Source of the DNA: Edaphobacter sp. | GTDB taxonomy: Bacteria > Acidobacteriota > Terriglobia > Terriglobales > Acidobacteriaceae | Reading direction: 5' to 3' | Assembly: GCA_025462645.1 (NCBI GenBank) | Contig: JAOAPB010000080.1 | Coordinates: forward strand, 1-55,739 | DNA length: 55,739 bases | In this document: positions 7,239 through 15,965 of the stretch, piece by piece | Layout of the letters: the number at the start of each line of letters is the position of its first letter | Numbering within the stretch: position 1 is the first letter of the stretch | The notes under the pieces: model-generated | Told to the model about the DNA's origin: nothing | The model's input: only the letters and a program-made list of their open reading frames with translations | Database searches by the model: none | Translations under genes and position numbers: made by a program

Positions 7239-7669
7239 TGCAAATGATTGTGAAAATAGATTTGTCTTCGCTCAAATCGACCAGGCCTCATGAATACGCG
7301 ATTCGCTTCTTATTTGGCGGCCTGCTCACGGTGCTGACTGGCCTTATCGCCAAAAAATATGGCCCTGCAATCGGAGGACTATTCCTCGCCTTTCCGGCGA
7401 TCTTCCCAGCAAGCGTCACGCTCATCGAAAAGCATGAGAAGCAGCGGAAACGGAAGGCTGGTTACGAAGGCACAAATCGTGGCCGCAGTGCTGCAAGCCT
7501 CGAATCTGCCGGAACCTCCATCGGAGCCTTGGCACTCGTCTTCTTTGCATTCATCCTCTATCGCTGTTTACCTGTTTATAGTGCGTGGCTCATTCTCATC
7601 ATCGCCGGGTTGGCGTGGCTCGCGTTTTCGAGCGTTCTCTGGTTTCTTCGTAAGAAAGCTCGTCTATGA
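7238..7669 (+). CDS. DUF3147-family membrane protein, second copy
   Basis: About 143 residues from ATG 7238 (a GTG at 7235 is also possible), overlapping the previous gene's TGA. It repeats the family layout: YAIRFLFGGLLTVLTGLIAK, then YGPAIGGLFLAFPAIFPASV. A charged cytosolic loop follows (HEKQRKRKAGYEG...), then two more helices and an RKKARL tail. The pair looks like a duplication with divergence. No function is established for the family. Confidence 0.8.
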   Translation: MQMIVKIDLSSLKSTRPHEYAIRFLFGGLLTVLTGLIAKKYGPAIGGLFLAFPAIFPASVTLIEKHEKQRKRKAGYEGTNRGRSAASLESAGTSIGALALVFFAFILYRCLPVYSAWLILIIAGLAWLAFSSVLWFLRKKARL

Positions 7670-7788
7670 CTCTCCATGCCTTCATGTCTATTGTGCAATC
7701 TGCACCAAGATGCCGATCATAATCCCACGCGTGATTACGATCGAAACGATAGAATATAAAACACTGAACACAGCGTACGTTCAGACGA

Positions 7789-7813
7789 CTGGGGGCGACT
7801 GTGTAGCCCCCAG
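7789..7813. terminator. GC-rich hairpin after the DUF3147 pair
   Basis: CTGGGGGC (7789-7796) and GCCCCCAG (7806-7813) pair perfectly around a nine-base loop. No T run follows, so termination is plausible but not certain. It separates the DUF3147 genes from the PAP2-Wzi gene. Confidence 0.5.
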
Positions 7814-7860
7814 CAAGGGGTTCCAGTATCTTCAACGTCCGGTCGCGCCGATATTCTTCT

Positions 7861-10515
7861 ATGCTTGTGGCACTAAGAATGCTATCCAGATCTCTTTGCC
7901 TTACGGTATCTCTGCTTCTGATAATGGGGCAGCACAGCTTCGCGCAAGACGCTGCACTGAATATCCCGCTAGCTAACCCGGCTGATACATCGAGTTCATT
8001 GCCGGATGCGCCGCAACCGCAAGGTCTGGCCATCCAGGCGGCTCCTTCGGTACCAGCAATCGCAGCGGTACCTAAGGACGTCACACTCGGTGGCATGCCG
8101 AAGCGCCTGTTAAGTGATCAGAAGGCCATCTGGACCAGCCCGCTCCATCTGCGACCACAGGATGCCAAGTGGCTTGTTCCCTTATCTGTTAGCACCGGAC
8201 TGTTGATCGGTAGCGATCAACATACGATGACATCCGCCATCCATATCAGTCCCGACGGCCAAAAGAAGGCCAGCAATATCTCCACTGGCAGCGTTGTAGC
8301 ATTGGGCGCCATCCCTGCAAGTACCTACTTGTGGAGCTTGTTCAACCATGCACCGCAAGCGCGCGAGACAGGACTGCTGGCAGGAGAAGCACTCGCTAAC
8401 AGCCTAGCGGTCAATGAAGCCTTCAAATTTGTTGCCCGTCGCGACCGTCCGCTTGTCAACAACGCTAAAGGAAACTTCTTCAGCTCGAGCTTTTCAAACT
8501 CGTCTTTCCCATCCAATCACTCAATCGCTGCTTGGTCTATGGCCTCCGTCATTGCGGATGAATATCCCGGCTGGCTTCCAAGAACAGCTGTTTACGGACT
8601 GGCTGCAACAGTGAGCGTCAGCCGCGTCCTCGCTGAGCAACACTTCCCTTCCGATGTTCTGGTTGGCAGCGCCACAGGATGGCTGATCGGTCACTACGTC
8701 TACCGCGCACACCATAACTACAGCCTAACTCCGTTCAATCCTCCACCAGCGCCAGTTGACTACGGCACGATCCGTTTTCGACCCTTGCAGGCAAATACGA
8801 GTACCGCTGCCACTGTCTCATCTACTACCACTCTGCAGCAAGCAATAACACACCTTCCACCAGATCCCCTCCCCAATCGCGTGCCTCTGCCCTTCGATCC
8901 AGACCCGGACACCATCGGATCGACCAACGTTCCCATGGATAGCTGGATCTATCCTGCGCTGGAGCGTTTGTCTTCAATGGGTTTTATACCCCGACAGAGC
9001 GTCTCCATCCGTCCCTGGACTCGCCAGGAGTGCCTCCGTCAGCTCAGAGTGGCGGAGGAGTTTGCCGACAGAAACGATGCATACAGACCAAGTCTACTGG
9101 CCGAAGCTCGCAGGTTGATGATCGATCTGCACCACGAGTTAGCAGACGAACCTGTGTCTTATGAGGCACTCTCCCTCGAATCTGTCTATGCACGCTACGG
9201 AACGATTGCGGGACCAGCACTCGCGGACAGCTTCCATTTTGGCCAAACATGGTGGAACGACTTCGGTCGTCCTCTTGGACGAGGCAGCAGTGCAATTGCC
9301 GGGTATTCCTTACGAGCCCATCATGGAAGACTCTTCTTCTATGACCGACAAGAGGTGCAGCATAGCCCAGGCAATCCCGCGGAATCACCTGCCATCAATC
9401 AGCTCATCAATGAGTTGGATCGAATACAGCCCGATTTTAGTCCATACATCCCACTAGTCCCCGTAAGAGCCGCATACAATCGCCAACGTCCGATAGAGTT
9501 GTATGCAGGTGCTGCATTTGCTGGCAACGCGCTCACATTTGGCAAACAGGAACTTTACTGGGGCCCTTCAGTCATGGGTCCACTCTCGTTCTCCAGCAAC
9601 GCCGAACCAACTTATAACCTACGCTTTGTATCCACACGCCCTCACCCTTTCCCATTTTTGTCGTCACTTGGCACATACCGCTTCGATATCGTCCTTGGAA
9701 AACTTTCGGGTCACTCATACCCAGCACGTCCCTGGTTTAATGGCCAGAAGATAGATATAAATCTTGGGGACAATTTAGAAATCAGCTTTACTCGATGGTC
9801 TGTCTTCTGGGGTGTCGGACACCCTATTACACTCCACAGCTTCAAACAGAATCTTTTTAGCTTCAGTTCAACTGGAAGTTATGTGGGCAACGGAGCCGCA
9901 CCGTACGGAGACCGCAATGATCCAGGAGACCGCAAGAGCAACTTCGATTTCCGCTATAAACTGCCGTTTCTGCGTAAAATGGTCACGTTGTATGCCGATG
10001 CTTATTCGGACGATGACCCGAATCCGATCGACGCACCCCGTCGAGCTGTCTGGAACCCGGGGATTTATTTCGCGCGGTTACCCTTTCTTCCGCACATGGA
10101 TCTACGCGTAGAGGCTGTCAGTTCCACCGGCCTCGCGACTGATTTCGGTGGCCAGCACTTCTTCATGAATAATCAGTATCTAGACAGCAATACGAATAAG
10201 GGTTTCCTGCTGGGTAACGCCATCGGTCGTGATGCCCGTGCGATCGAAGGCAGGACTGGCTACTGGTTCTCAGCCCGCACCAAGGTTGAAGCAGGCTACC
10301 GACAGAACAAAGGCAGTACCCTCTTCCTTCCTGGCGGAAGCACTATCACCGACGGCTTTATTAATACCTCAATTGCGCTCAACCGGCATTGGACAGCTCA
10401 GATTTTTGCTCAATATGAACGCTTCTTGATCCCGTCCTATATGAAGGGATCACAGCATAATACAAGTGGATGGTTCCAAATAATCTGGAATCCAGAGTTG
10501 CACTTAAAGCATTAG
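7861..10515 (+). CDS. PAP2 phosphatase-Wzi outer-membrane barrel fusion
   Basis: 884 residues. A signal peptide (ending near QHSFAQ) leads to a type-2 phosphatidic-acid-phosphatase domain at about 80-290. Its three motifs are visible: KFVARRDRP (189-197), PSNH (217-220, Ser-Asn-His in place of the usual SGH) and SRVLAEQHFPSD with R255, H261 and D265. Residues about 350-880 match capsule-assembly Wzi barrels (AGNALTFGKQELYWGPSVMG, then FVSTRPHPFPFLSSLG). Wzi anchors capsule polysaccharide to the outer membrane; PAP2 enzymes remove phosphate from lipid pyrophosphates or similar substrates. The fusion would place a phosphatase in the periplasm next to the surface anchor. Start may be ATG 7861 or 7879. 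It opens the polysaccharide locus. Confidence 0.88.
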   Translation: MLVALRMLSRSLCLTVSLLLIMGQHSFAQDAALNIPLANPADTSSSLPDAPQPQGLAIQAAPSVPAIAAVPKDVTLGGMPKRLLSDQKAIWTSPLHLRPQDAKWLVPLSVSTGLLIGSDQHTMTSAIHISPDGQKKASNISTGSVVALGAIPASTYLWSLFNHAPQARETGLLAGEALANSLAVNEAFKFVARRDRPLVNNAKGNFFSSSFSNSSFPSNHSIAAWSMASVIADEYPGWLPRTAVYGLAATVSVSRVLAEQHFPSDVLVGSATGWLIGHYVYRAHHNYSLTPFNPPPAPVDYGTIRFRPLQANTSTAATVSSTTTLQQAITHLPPDPLPNRVPLPFDPDPDTIGSTNVPMDSWIYPALERLSSMGFIPRQSVSIRPWTRQECLRQLRVAEEFADRNDAYRPSLLAEARRLMIDLHHELADEPVSYEALSLESVYARYGTIAGPALADSFHFGQTWWNDFGRPLGRGSSAIAGYSLRAHHGRLFFYDRQEVQHSPGNPAESPAINQLINELDRIQPDFSPYIPLVPVRAAYNRQRPIELYAGAAFAGNALTFGKQELYWGPSVMGPLSFSSNAEPTYNLRFVSTRPHPFPFLSSLGTYRFDIVLGKLSGHSYPARPWFNGQKIDINLGDNLEISFTRWSVFWGVGHPITLHSFKQNLFSFSSTGSYVGNGAAPYGDRNDPGDRKSNFDFRYKLPFLRKMVTLYADAYSDDDPNPIDAPRRAVWNPGIYFARLPFLPHMDLRVEAVSSTGLATDFGGQHFFMNNQYLDSNTNKGFLLGNAIGRDARAIEGRTGYWFSARTKVEAGYRQNKGSTLFLPGGSTITDGFINTSIALNRHWTAQIFAQYERFLIPSYMKGSQHNTSGWFQIIWNPELHLKH

Positions 10516-10734
10516 AATTGCAGCGCAATTGCTAGGAAAAATAGCTTCAGCGCCTGGACCGATGTTTCAGAGCCGTAATTACTTCTTACTTGATGCAGCG
10601 GGATAATTGCCGGTCTGCGGATTGTCGAATCGTCCCTCAGACGGGCAGATTCGAAGTAGAATCGAAGTCCGTTAGACCGAGCTCATCTTCAGTCACTAAC
10701 AGGAATAGGGGGACAGACCACTTCGGTCAACAAT

Positions 10735-11793
10735 CTATCTCGGACTAGTAGCTTCTTCGGCCAGTTGCTTGCGGCCCGCGTAGATTAGGCCGAACGCAAC
10801 GCCTAACACTTGAGCACAAGCCCGAGCGCCTAGCAGCACGGGTGAAAGCACCCCAATGATCGGATCTTTCCTGACGACCCGCAACGCGAAAGGAAGCGTA
10901 CTGAACAGAAAGCCGGCAAGCACAAACCACGATAAAGGCACAGCTGAACGGCGAGCAAGATCGAACGCTACCGCAAGCAGCAGTGCAGGCGCAAACAGAA
11001 GCTGGAGCTTCATGATTTGCGGCGTGTGGCTATCTTTCACACCTTTGCTGGGATTTTTGCGAACTGCGAGCACTCGCCAGAAGGCAAACTTGTACTTCTT
11101 CTTGAGATAAAGTGAGAGCGAATCGGGATGCGTGTGGTAGACGATCGCAGTGGGCACGAATTTCATCTTCCAGCCACGTGCCGACATGCGGTAGGAGAGT
11201 TCGATGTCTTCGGCGCAGGCTACGGGGAACGAAGTGTCATAGCCATTCATAGCGAGGAAATGCTCGCGAAGAAAGGCGGCGGAGTACGTGTCGATGAAGT
11301 CGATGCTGTCAAGGCTCGTCATGAGGCGATATTTATCCTCATACTCGATCTGCACGAAGCGGGCAGCAAGACCTTTTTGTCGGGTACGGTATATCCCCTT
11401 TGCCCCGACCACACTCGGGTCATTGAAAGGGGAAAGCATTGCATCGAGCCAGTCAGGCATTGGTACGCAGTCATCGTCTGTAAAGAGAAGAATCGTTCCC
11501 TGCGCCTCGGCAGCGCCACGATTTCGAGCCGCTGCCGGGCCGGCATTTGCCTGAGTGATGAGACGTACTGCAGGATACCGTCTGACTACATCTCCAATGT
11601 TATCGGTCGAGCCGTCGTTAACGACTAAAATCTCTACGTCGTCACGGCCGACGATCTGCGCCGTTAAAGCGTCGAGACAGTATCCGATACGGAGTGCACC
11701 ATTGAAGGTCGGAATGATGATCGATGCTGATCTAGCTTCGACCATCTTTCCGGCTATTACCTCTGATCCTGGATATTGCCCTGAAAGACTCAT
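10735..11793 (-). CDS. family 2 glycosyltransferase with C-terminal membrane helices
   Basis: 352 residues. The GT-A domain shows SIIIPTFNGALRIGYCLDAL, EILVVNDGSTD, NAGPAAARNRGAAEAQG and the DxD-type TDDDCVP (near 110), plus the acceptor-side AEDIELSYRMSARG. Two or three helices at 260-335 anchor it to the inner membrane. It transfers a sugar from a nucleotide donor to a lipid-linked acceptor; specificity cannot be read. It lies eight bases after the radical SAM gene and is probably the last gene of the leftward block. Confidence 0.88.
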   Translation of the reverse strand: MSLSGQYPGSEVIAGKMVEARSASIIIPTFNGALRIGYCLDALTAQIVGRDDVEILVVNDGSTDNIGDVVRRYPAVRLITQANAGPAAARNRGAAEAQGTILLFTDDDCVPMPDWLDAMLSPFNDPSVVGAKGIYRTRQKGLAARFVQIEYEDKYRLMTSLDSIDFIDTYSAAFLREHFLAMNGYDTSFPVACAEDIELSYRMSARGWKMKFVPTAIVYHTHPDSLSLYLKKKYKFAFWRVLAVRKNPSKGVKDSHTPQIMKLQLLFAPALLLAVAFDLARRSAVPLSWFVLAGFLFSTLPFALRVVRKDPIIGVLSPVLLGARACAQVLGVAFGLIYAGRKQLAEEATSPR

Positions 11794-11801
11794 GAATTGA
11801 G

Positions 11802-13325
11802 TTATGCCGTTGCGCTCTGGGGTTTGCTGGGAGTCTGATTTTTTTCGTGATCGCTGCCCTTAAGAAGATATTTCGAAAGGGTAACGAAACCCTTGACGTT
11901 ACGCTGCAGTTCGCGACGATCCATCAGAGATTGCTTCAACTTGTACACCAGATAGGAGGGAGCAAGATAGAAGCTTCGACGTGCCCGGTCGCAGAAGCTG
12001 ACCAGTTGCTCGTGAGTGATGTTCGGCAAGGTAACGACGCTGTTATGCAGGCCGTCTTTGGTCAACCATGCGCCCCAATCCTCGATCTGGATATATTCGC
12101 GCTTCTTGGCTTCCTGATACGCGACTGTACCAGGATAGACCATGATGGGGAAGAACTGCGCCGTATCGGGCCGAAGTTTTTTAGCGAAGGTCAAGGTCTT
12201 CTCCATGCTGGCGGGTGTCTCGTTCAGGTTGCCGACCATAAAGCAGCCGTGCACCATAATGCCCGCAGTCTGGCAGCGGCGTACGAATTTATGCGCCTCT
12301 TCGTGATACTTCGCGTCACGGCGGTCGTCATTGTTCTTCTTCATACCATTGATGACCTCGACGTCACCGCTCTCGAAGCCGACGCAAAACAGACGAGCAC
12401 CAGCCTTATGAAGCGTGGAAAGCAGTTCGTCCTCAGCGCCGATGTCGGCCCGGCAGTTAGCGTCAAAGGGGAGTTTGTTGCCGCGACGGATCAGTTCGTT
12501 GGCCAACTCAAGAGTACGGGGCCGGCTGACGATAAACGTGTCGTCTTCAAGCATCACGGTCTTGATCTCGGGCATCTCACGGGCCACGAAGTCGAACTCA
12601 TCGGCTACGTTCGCAACAGAGCGGTAGCGCATGGTGTGTCCGCTGAAGGTCTGGGGATAGACGCAGAACGAGCAGTGATACGGGCAGCCACGGCTGGTGT
12701 CGAAGACTACCAACGGCCACAACGAGTGACCATAGAAGTAGTCCGGCGTATGGAGGAATCGCTTGTACACTTCGGAGACGAAGGGCAACTCATCGAGATT
12801 CTTGATGGCTTCGCGCTGCTTGTTACTGATGATCTCACCAGTGGCGCTGCGCCACACCAGACCATCGACCGTCGAGAGGTCCGCGCCACAGGCCTTTGCT
12901 TCCAGCCAGTCGCGTACTGTGTATTCATATTCACGAATGGCCACTGCCTGCAAAGAGGCAGACATGGCGAGCGTCTCCTTCGGCAGAGACGAAACGTGAC
13001 GCCCTACCATCAGCACGTGAAGCGAAGGATTAGCGGCAACTAAGGCTTCGACAACGCTAACGTCGTTGAGAATGCTGGGGGTAGAGGTATCGCAAACGAC
13101 TGCTTCAATGTTCTTAGCTTCAATCCGGTCAATCACCGCCTTCACCGAAAACCCGCCAGCAGGGGCATCGACTAGGTCCACGTCGTGCCCATTCTTGATC
13201 GCCACCCCGGCTGCGGTACCAAGCCATTTGGGATAATAAAGTGTTCCACTCTTGGTCACGGCAGGACTACGCTGCTCTCGGGAGAAACGGGGGTGAAAGG
13301 GGGGGTTGAGAAACAATACGCGCAT
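11802..13325 (-). CDS. B12-binding-domain radical SAM enzyme
   Basis: 507 residues. The N-terminal 140 form a cobalamin-binding-like Rossmann region (MRVLFLNPPFHPRFS..., GHDVDLVDAPAG), without an obvious DxHxxG motif. The radical SAM cluster motif is GCPYHCSFC with C214, C218 and C221 (CxxxCxxC), followed by VMLEDDTFIVSRPRTLELA and GFESGDVEVINGM. A C-terminal region ends in basic helices. Such enzymes do methylations or ring/carbon rearrangements; relatives act on hopanoids, lipids, sugars and antibiotics. In this locus it may modify a sugar or lipid carrier; that is inference. The next gene of the block starts eight bases downstream. Confidence 0.85.
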   Translation of the reverse strand: MRVLFLNPPFHPRFSREQRSPAVTKSGTLYYPKWLGTAAGVAIKNGHDVDLVDAPAGGFSVKAVIDRIEAKNIEAVVCDTSTPSILNDVSVVEALVAANPSLHVLMVGRHVSSLPKETLAMSASLQAVAIREYEYTVRDWLEAKACGADLSTVDGLVWRSATGEIISNKQREAIKNLDELPFVSEVYKRFLHTPDYFYGHSLWPLVVFDTSRGCPYHCSFCVYPQTFSGHTMRYRSVANVADEFDFVAREMPEIKTVMLEDDTFIVSRPRTLELANELIRRGNKLPFDANCRADIGAEDELLSTLHKAGARLFCVGFESGDVEVINGMKKNNDDRRDAKYHEEAHKFVRRCQTAGIMVHGCFMVGNLNETPASMEKTLTFAKKLRPDTAQFFPIMVYPGTVAYQEAKKREYIQIEDWGAWLTKDGLHNSVVTLPNITHEQLVSFCDRARRSFYLAPSYLVYKLKQSLMDRRELQRNVKGFVTLSKYLLKGSDHEKNQTPSKPQSATA

Positions 13326-13483
13326 TAAGGAAATGCCTCCGTCGGCCTAATTAGATCATACATCTCTATTGTACCTAGTTTGAGGCACTCCCAAGAAGCA
13401 ATGCTTACCCTTTTATCTTGGCAGATTCCTACATTGGGCCACTGCGAAAAGCATATACGGCTCAAAGGATCAGCGATTACCAA

Positions 13484-14578
13484 TCACGGTTCCAGGTTTG
13501 TGCGCAGCGCCTGGACAGTCTTGTTCGCGCATACATCCCAACTATAAAGCCTGCTGCGCTCCAGCCCCTTTTCTCTTAGTTGCTGACACAATGCGACATC
13601 GGACGCGATCATAACCAATTTGGTAGCTATGTCTTCTTCTTGGAGAGGGTTGAAGTAGAGCGCCGCATCTCCACACACCTCGGGGAGAGATGCAGCACGC
13701 GCCACCACCACCGGAACGCCTGCCGCCATTGCTTCGATAGGTGGAAGACCGAATCCCTCATAGAGTGAAGGCATAACTAAAGCATGGGCATGTCCAACCA
13801 GCGAAAGCAGTTCCTCATACGACACTACCCCTGTTAGTTGAATCCGTCCGCTAGCCCCTCGCGCGCGTTCAAAAAACTCCTCCGACTCGCCCGTAATTAA
13901 ACCTTCACTCTGCCCCACGATAACGAGGTCGTGTGGTATTTTATCCCGAATCTTTAAAAAAGCTTCGACCAGGCGCCCGAGATTCTTGTAAGGTTTGATG
14001 TTTCCCACATAGATCAAATAGGGACCAGAACGCACAGCAGGCAGCTGTGCCGCCCTGTACCATTCCTTTGAGATGCCGAGATGCGTAGGCAGGATATTGT
14101 CTTCACGCGGTCCAGTGGTGAGGCGAAGTAGCTCCGATCTGCTGAACTCGGACACGGTGAAGATAATTGAGGCTCGCTTGCGAAGCGCCCGGAACATGGT
14201 CTGTGCGTAAAACCGTTTTTTGGGATTGCCGACTATCTCCGCAACCACCAGATGGCTCATGTCGTGCACGGTAACCGCCAGTCGACCGTGATAGAGCAGC
14301 GGAATTGGGTAGTAGGGCGAGAAGAACAAATCCGTGCCGCGGGGAATCGCAAACGGGAGTTGAGCCTGCTCGGCGAGCGAGTAGCGTCCAGCTCGGCAGT
14401 CGACAACTCGGAGATTGGGAGAGCGGCTCCAGGAGAACTCCTCCAGGCGGGAGCGGTCCCCAATCCCAACGATGGAGACATCTCCGAGTCGCTCGACGAT
14501 CCCGGGCAGGATGCCCTTGATGTAGACACCGACGCCAGAAGAGTCAATCCAGCGCAGGTCAATGCAGAGAGTTTTCAT
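13484..14578 (-). CDS. family 4 glycosyltransferase
   Basis: 364 residues from ATG 14578 (MKTLCIDLRWIDSSGVGVYI); a longer frame to 14707 would overlap the polymerase gene and is less likely. GT-B fold marks are YLIYVGNIKPYKNLGRLVEA and the retaining E-x7-E motif in SLYEGFGLPPIEAMAAG, followed by PVVVARAASLPEVCGDAALY. It probably adds a mannose- or rhamnose-like residue to the lipid-linked repeat unit; the exact sugar is not readable. It lies in the leftward block directly after the Wzy-like gene. Confidence 0.9.
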   Translation of the reverse strand: MKTLCIDLRWIDSSGVGVYIKGILPGIVERLGDVSIVGIGDRSRLEEFSWSRSPNLRVVDCRAGRYSLAEQAQLPFAIPRGTDLFFSPYYPIPLLYHGRLAVTVHDMSHLVVAEIVGNPKKRFYAQTMFRALRKRASIIFTVSEFSRSELLRLTTGPREDNILPTHLGISKEWYRAAQLPAVRSGPYLIYVGNIKPYKNLGRLVEAFLKIRDKIPHDLVIVGQSEGLITGESEEFFERARGASGRIQLTGVVSYEELLSLVGHAHALVMPSLYEGFGLPPIEAMAAGVPVVVARAASLPEVCGDAALYFNPLQEEDIATKLVMIASDVALCQQLREKGLERSRLYSWDVCANKTVQALRTNLEP

Positions 14579-14621
14579 ATTTGCATTGTCGCCTAGAAGT
14601 ACAGGATCGATTTTCCGCAAG

Positions 14622-15959
14622 CTAATCGGTTTCGGCGAGGAAGATCCGGCGCGGCTGAACCAGTCGCAACATACTAAGGCAGAACCACGAGAAGAGGTAT
14701 ATCCCACCGAGAATATACAAGCCTGAGAATCCGGCCGTAATGGCTAGAGAGCCTGCCACGCTGAGCAGCATCGTAGAGGAAAAGGCCTTCATCATTGAGG
14801 GTCTAGGAGGTGATATGGCAAATTTAACGTCGATATCCACACGACGGAAAATAATACCAAGCATAAGTCCGACTAAAATCACTCCCAGCCACCCGAAGTT
14901 AAAGAAGGCTTCCCCGAATGCTCCGGGCCTCAACCCAGGATGTACCTGCGGGTCGAAGCCGACCGTCGTGGCCGTTGCGACTCCCATGCCCCAAGTATCT
15001 CGAAACTGGGAGGCGACCCTAGGAACGAATGCCATAAGAGCAGCCAGATACGTTCTGCCAGCCCAGAAGACATGATCCCATTTAGCATAGACCCAGGCAA
15101 AGTCGCGCAGGTCGGAGAATGTGTCTCCATAAAGCAGAAGTGAAGCCAAGACATTGAAGAACGCGCCCAGCGAGTACCGGCCAGCCCGTACATTTCCGAG
15201 ATAGAGTCCGACCACGATAATGACCGAAATCATGCTCGTGAGCCGAAAAAGACTGATCTTAGCCCGGAGTTTCACCAGATAACACAGCAAAACATTTATG
15301 TAGATGGCCAGGATATTGCCTCGTGAACCAAAAAAAAACATTCCTACAGTCAAGAGTACCGTGCATGCTAGAAGCGCTTTCTCCTTTTCATCCACGTATC
15401 GTGCAAGGCAATGCGAGGCGATGACCAGAGAATATGTTGATACCACAAGTGCAATGGGCCGCAATGCTGGATTAGCCATTATATAGGCGCGGAGGTCAAA
15501 TCCGAACCCGCTGTGTGTGAAATACACTGCCAGAACCAGAAACTGCAGCGAAAGGCAAAGCAATGATTGGAATACCAGAATGCTCTTGGATGACATCATC
15601 ATAATCGAACACTGGGGGACAATGTCCAATACGCGAATCATTGCCTTACGCAGACCCAGACCGAGTCTAAATCGCCAGAGGTTACCTCCAGTCAGGGCAG
15701 CAAAGTATCCAAGCAGGGTCAGCAGAAACACATTGGGTAGTACGTTAATGACCGCTGTAAGGTCCGCACCGAGAACGAGTCCGTTCAGTTCACTCCTTGC
15801 GAAAGGAAGCAAAACAAAGTTAGGAAGGACGCACATAAGAAATAGTTGCGCGTGCCAAAAGTCGATTCGATACCCACGGCGATAACAGTTGCGATAGTAG
15901 GAGACCACAAATAGGAATATCGCGAAAAGATCGATGCCATAGAGCACATTCCACGTCAT
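14622..15959 (-). CDS. Wzy-like O-antigen/EPS polymerase
   Basis: 445 residues with about 11-12 hydrophobic helices and a large periplasmic loop near residues 270-340 that includes AGRTYLAALMAFVPR. The pattern, including GSRGNILAIYINVLLCYLVKL, RAGRYSLGA and AFGEAFFNFGWLGVILVGLM, is that of the O-antigen polysaccharide polymerase (Wzy/WzyE-like) group. It joins flipped repeat units in the periplasm. It lies between two glycosyltransferase genes, seven bases from the upstream one. Sequence conservation in this family is low, so the call rests on topology and context. Confidence 0.78.
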   Translation of the reverse strand: MTWNVLYGIDLFAIFLFVVSYYRNCYRRGYRIDFWHAQLFLMCVLPNFVLLPFARSELNGLVLGADLTAVINVLPNVFLLTLLGYFAALTGGNLWRFRLGLGLRKAMIRVLDIVPQCSIMMMSSKSILVFQSLLCLSLQFLVLAVYFTHSGFGFDLRAYIMANPALRPIALVVSTYSLVIASHCLARYVDEKEKALLACTVLLTVGMFFFGSRGNILAIYINVLLCYLVKLRAKISLFRLTSMISVIIVVGLYLGNVRAGRYSLGAFFNVLASLLLYGDTFSDLRDFAWVYAKWDHVFWAGRTYLAALMAFVPRVASQFRDTWGMGVATATTVGFDPQVHPGLRPGAFGEAFFNFGWLGVILVGLMLGIIFRRVDIDVKFAISPPRPSMMKAFSSTMLLSVAGSLAITAGFSGLYILGGIYLFSWFCLSMLRLVQPRRIFLAETD

Positions 15960-15965
15960 AGTGCG

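Noticed and set aside
11847..13043. 398-codon plus-strand frame opposite the radical SAM gene
   Set aside because: Shadow of the minus-strand gene, which has complete family motifs.
14579..14707. Longer start of the GT4 gene
   Set aside because: It overlaps the Wzy-like gene by 86 bases; MKTLCIDLRW is the natural start of the GT-B domain.
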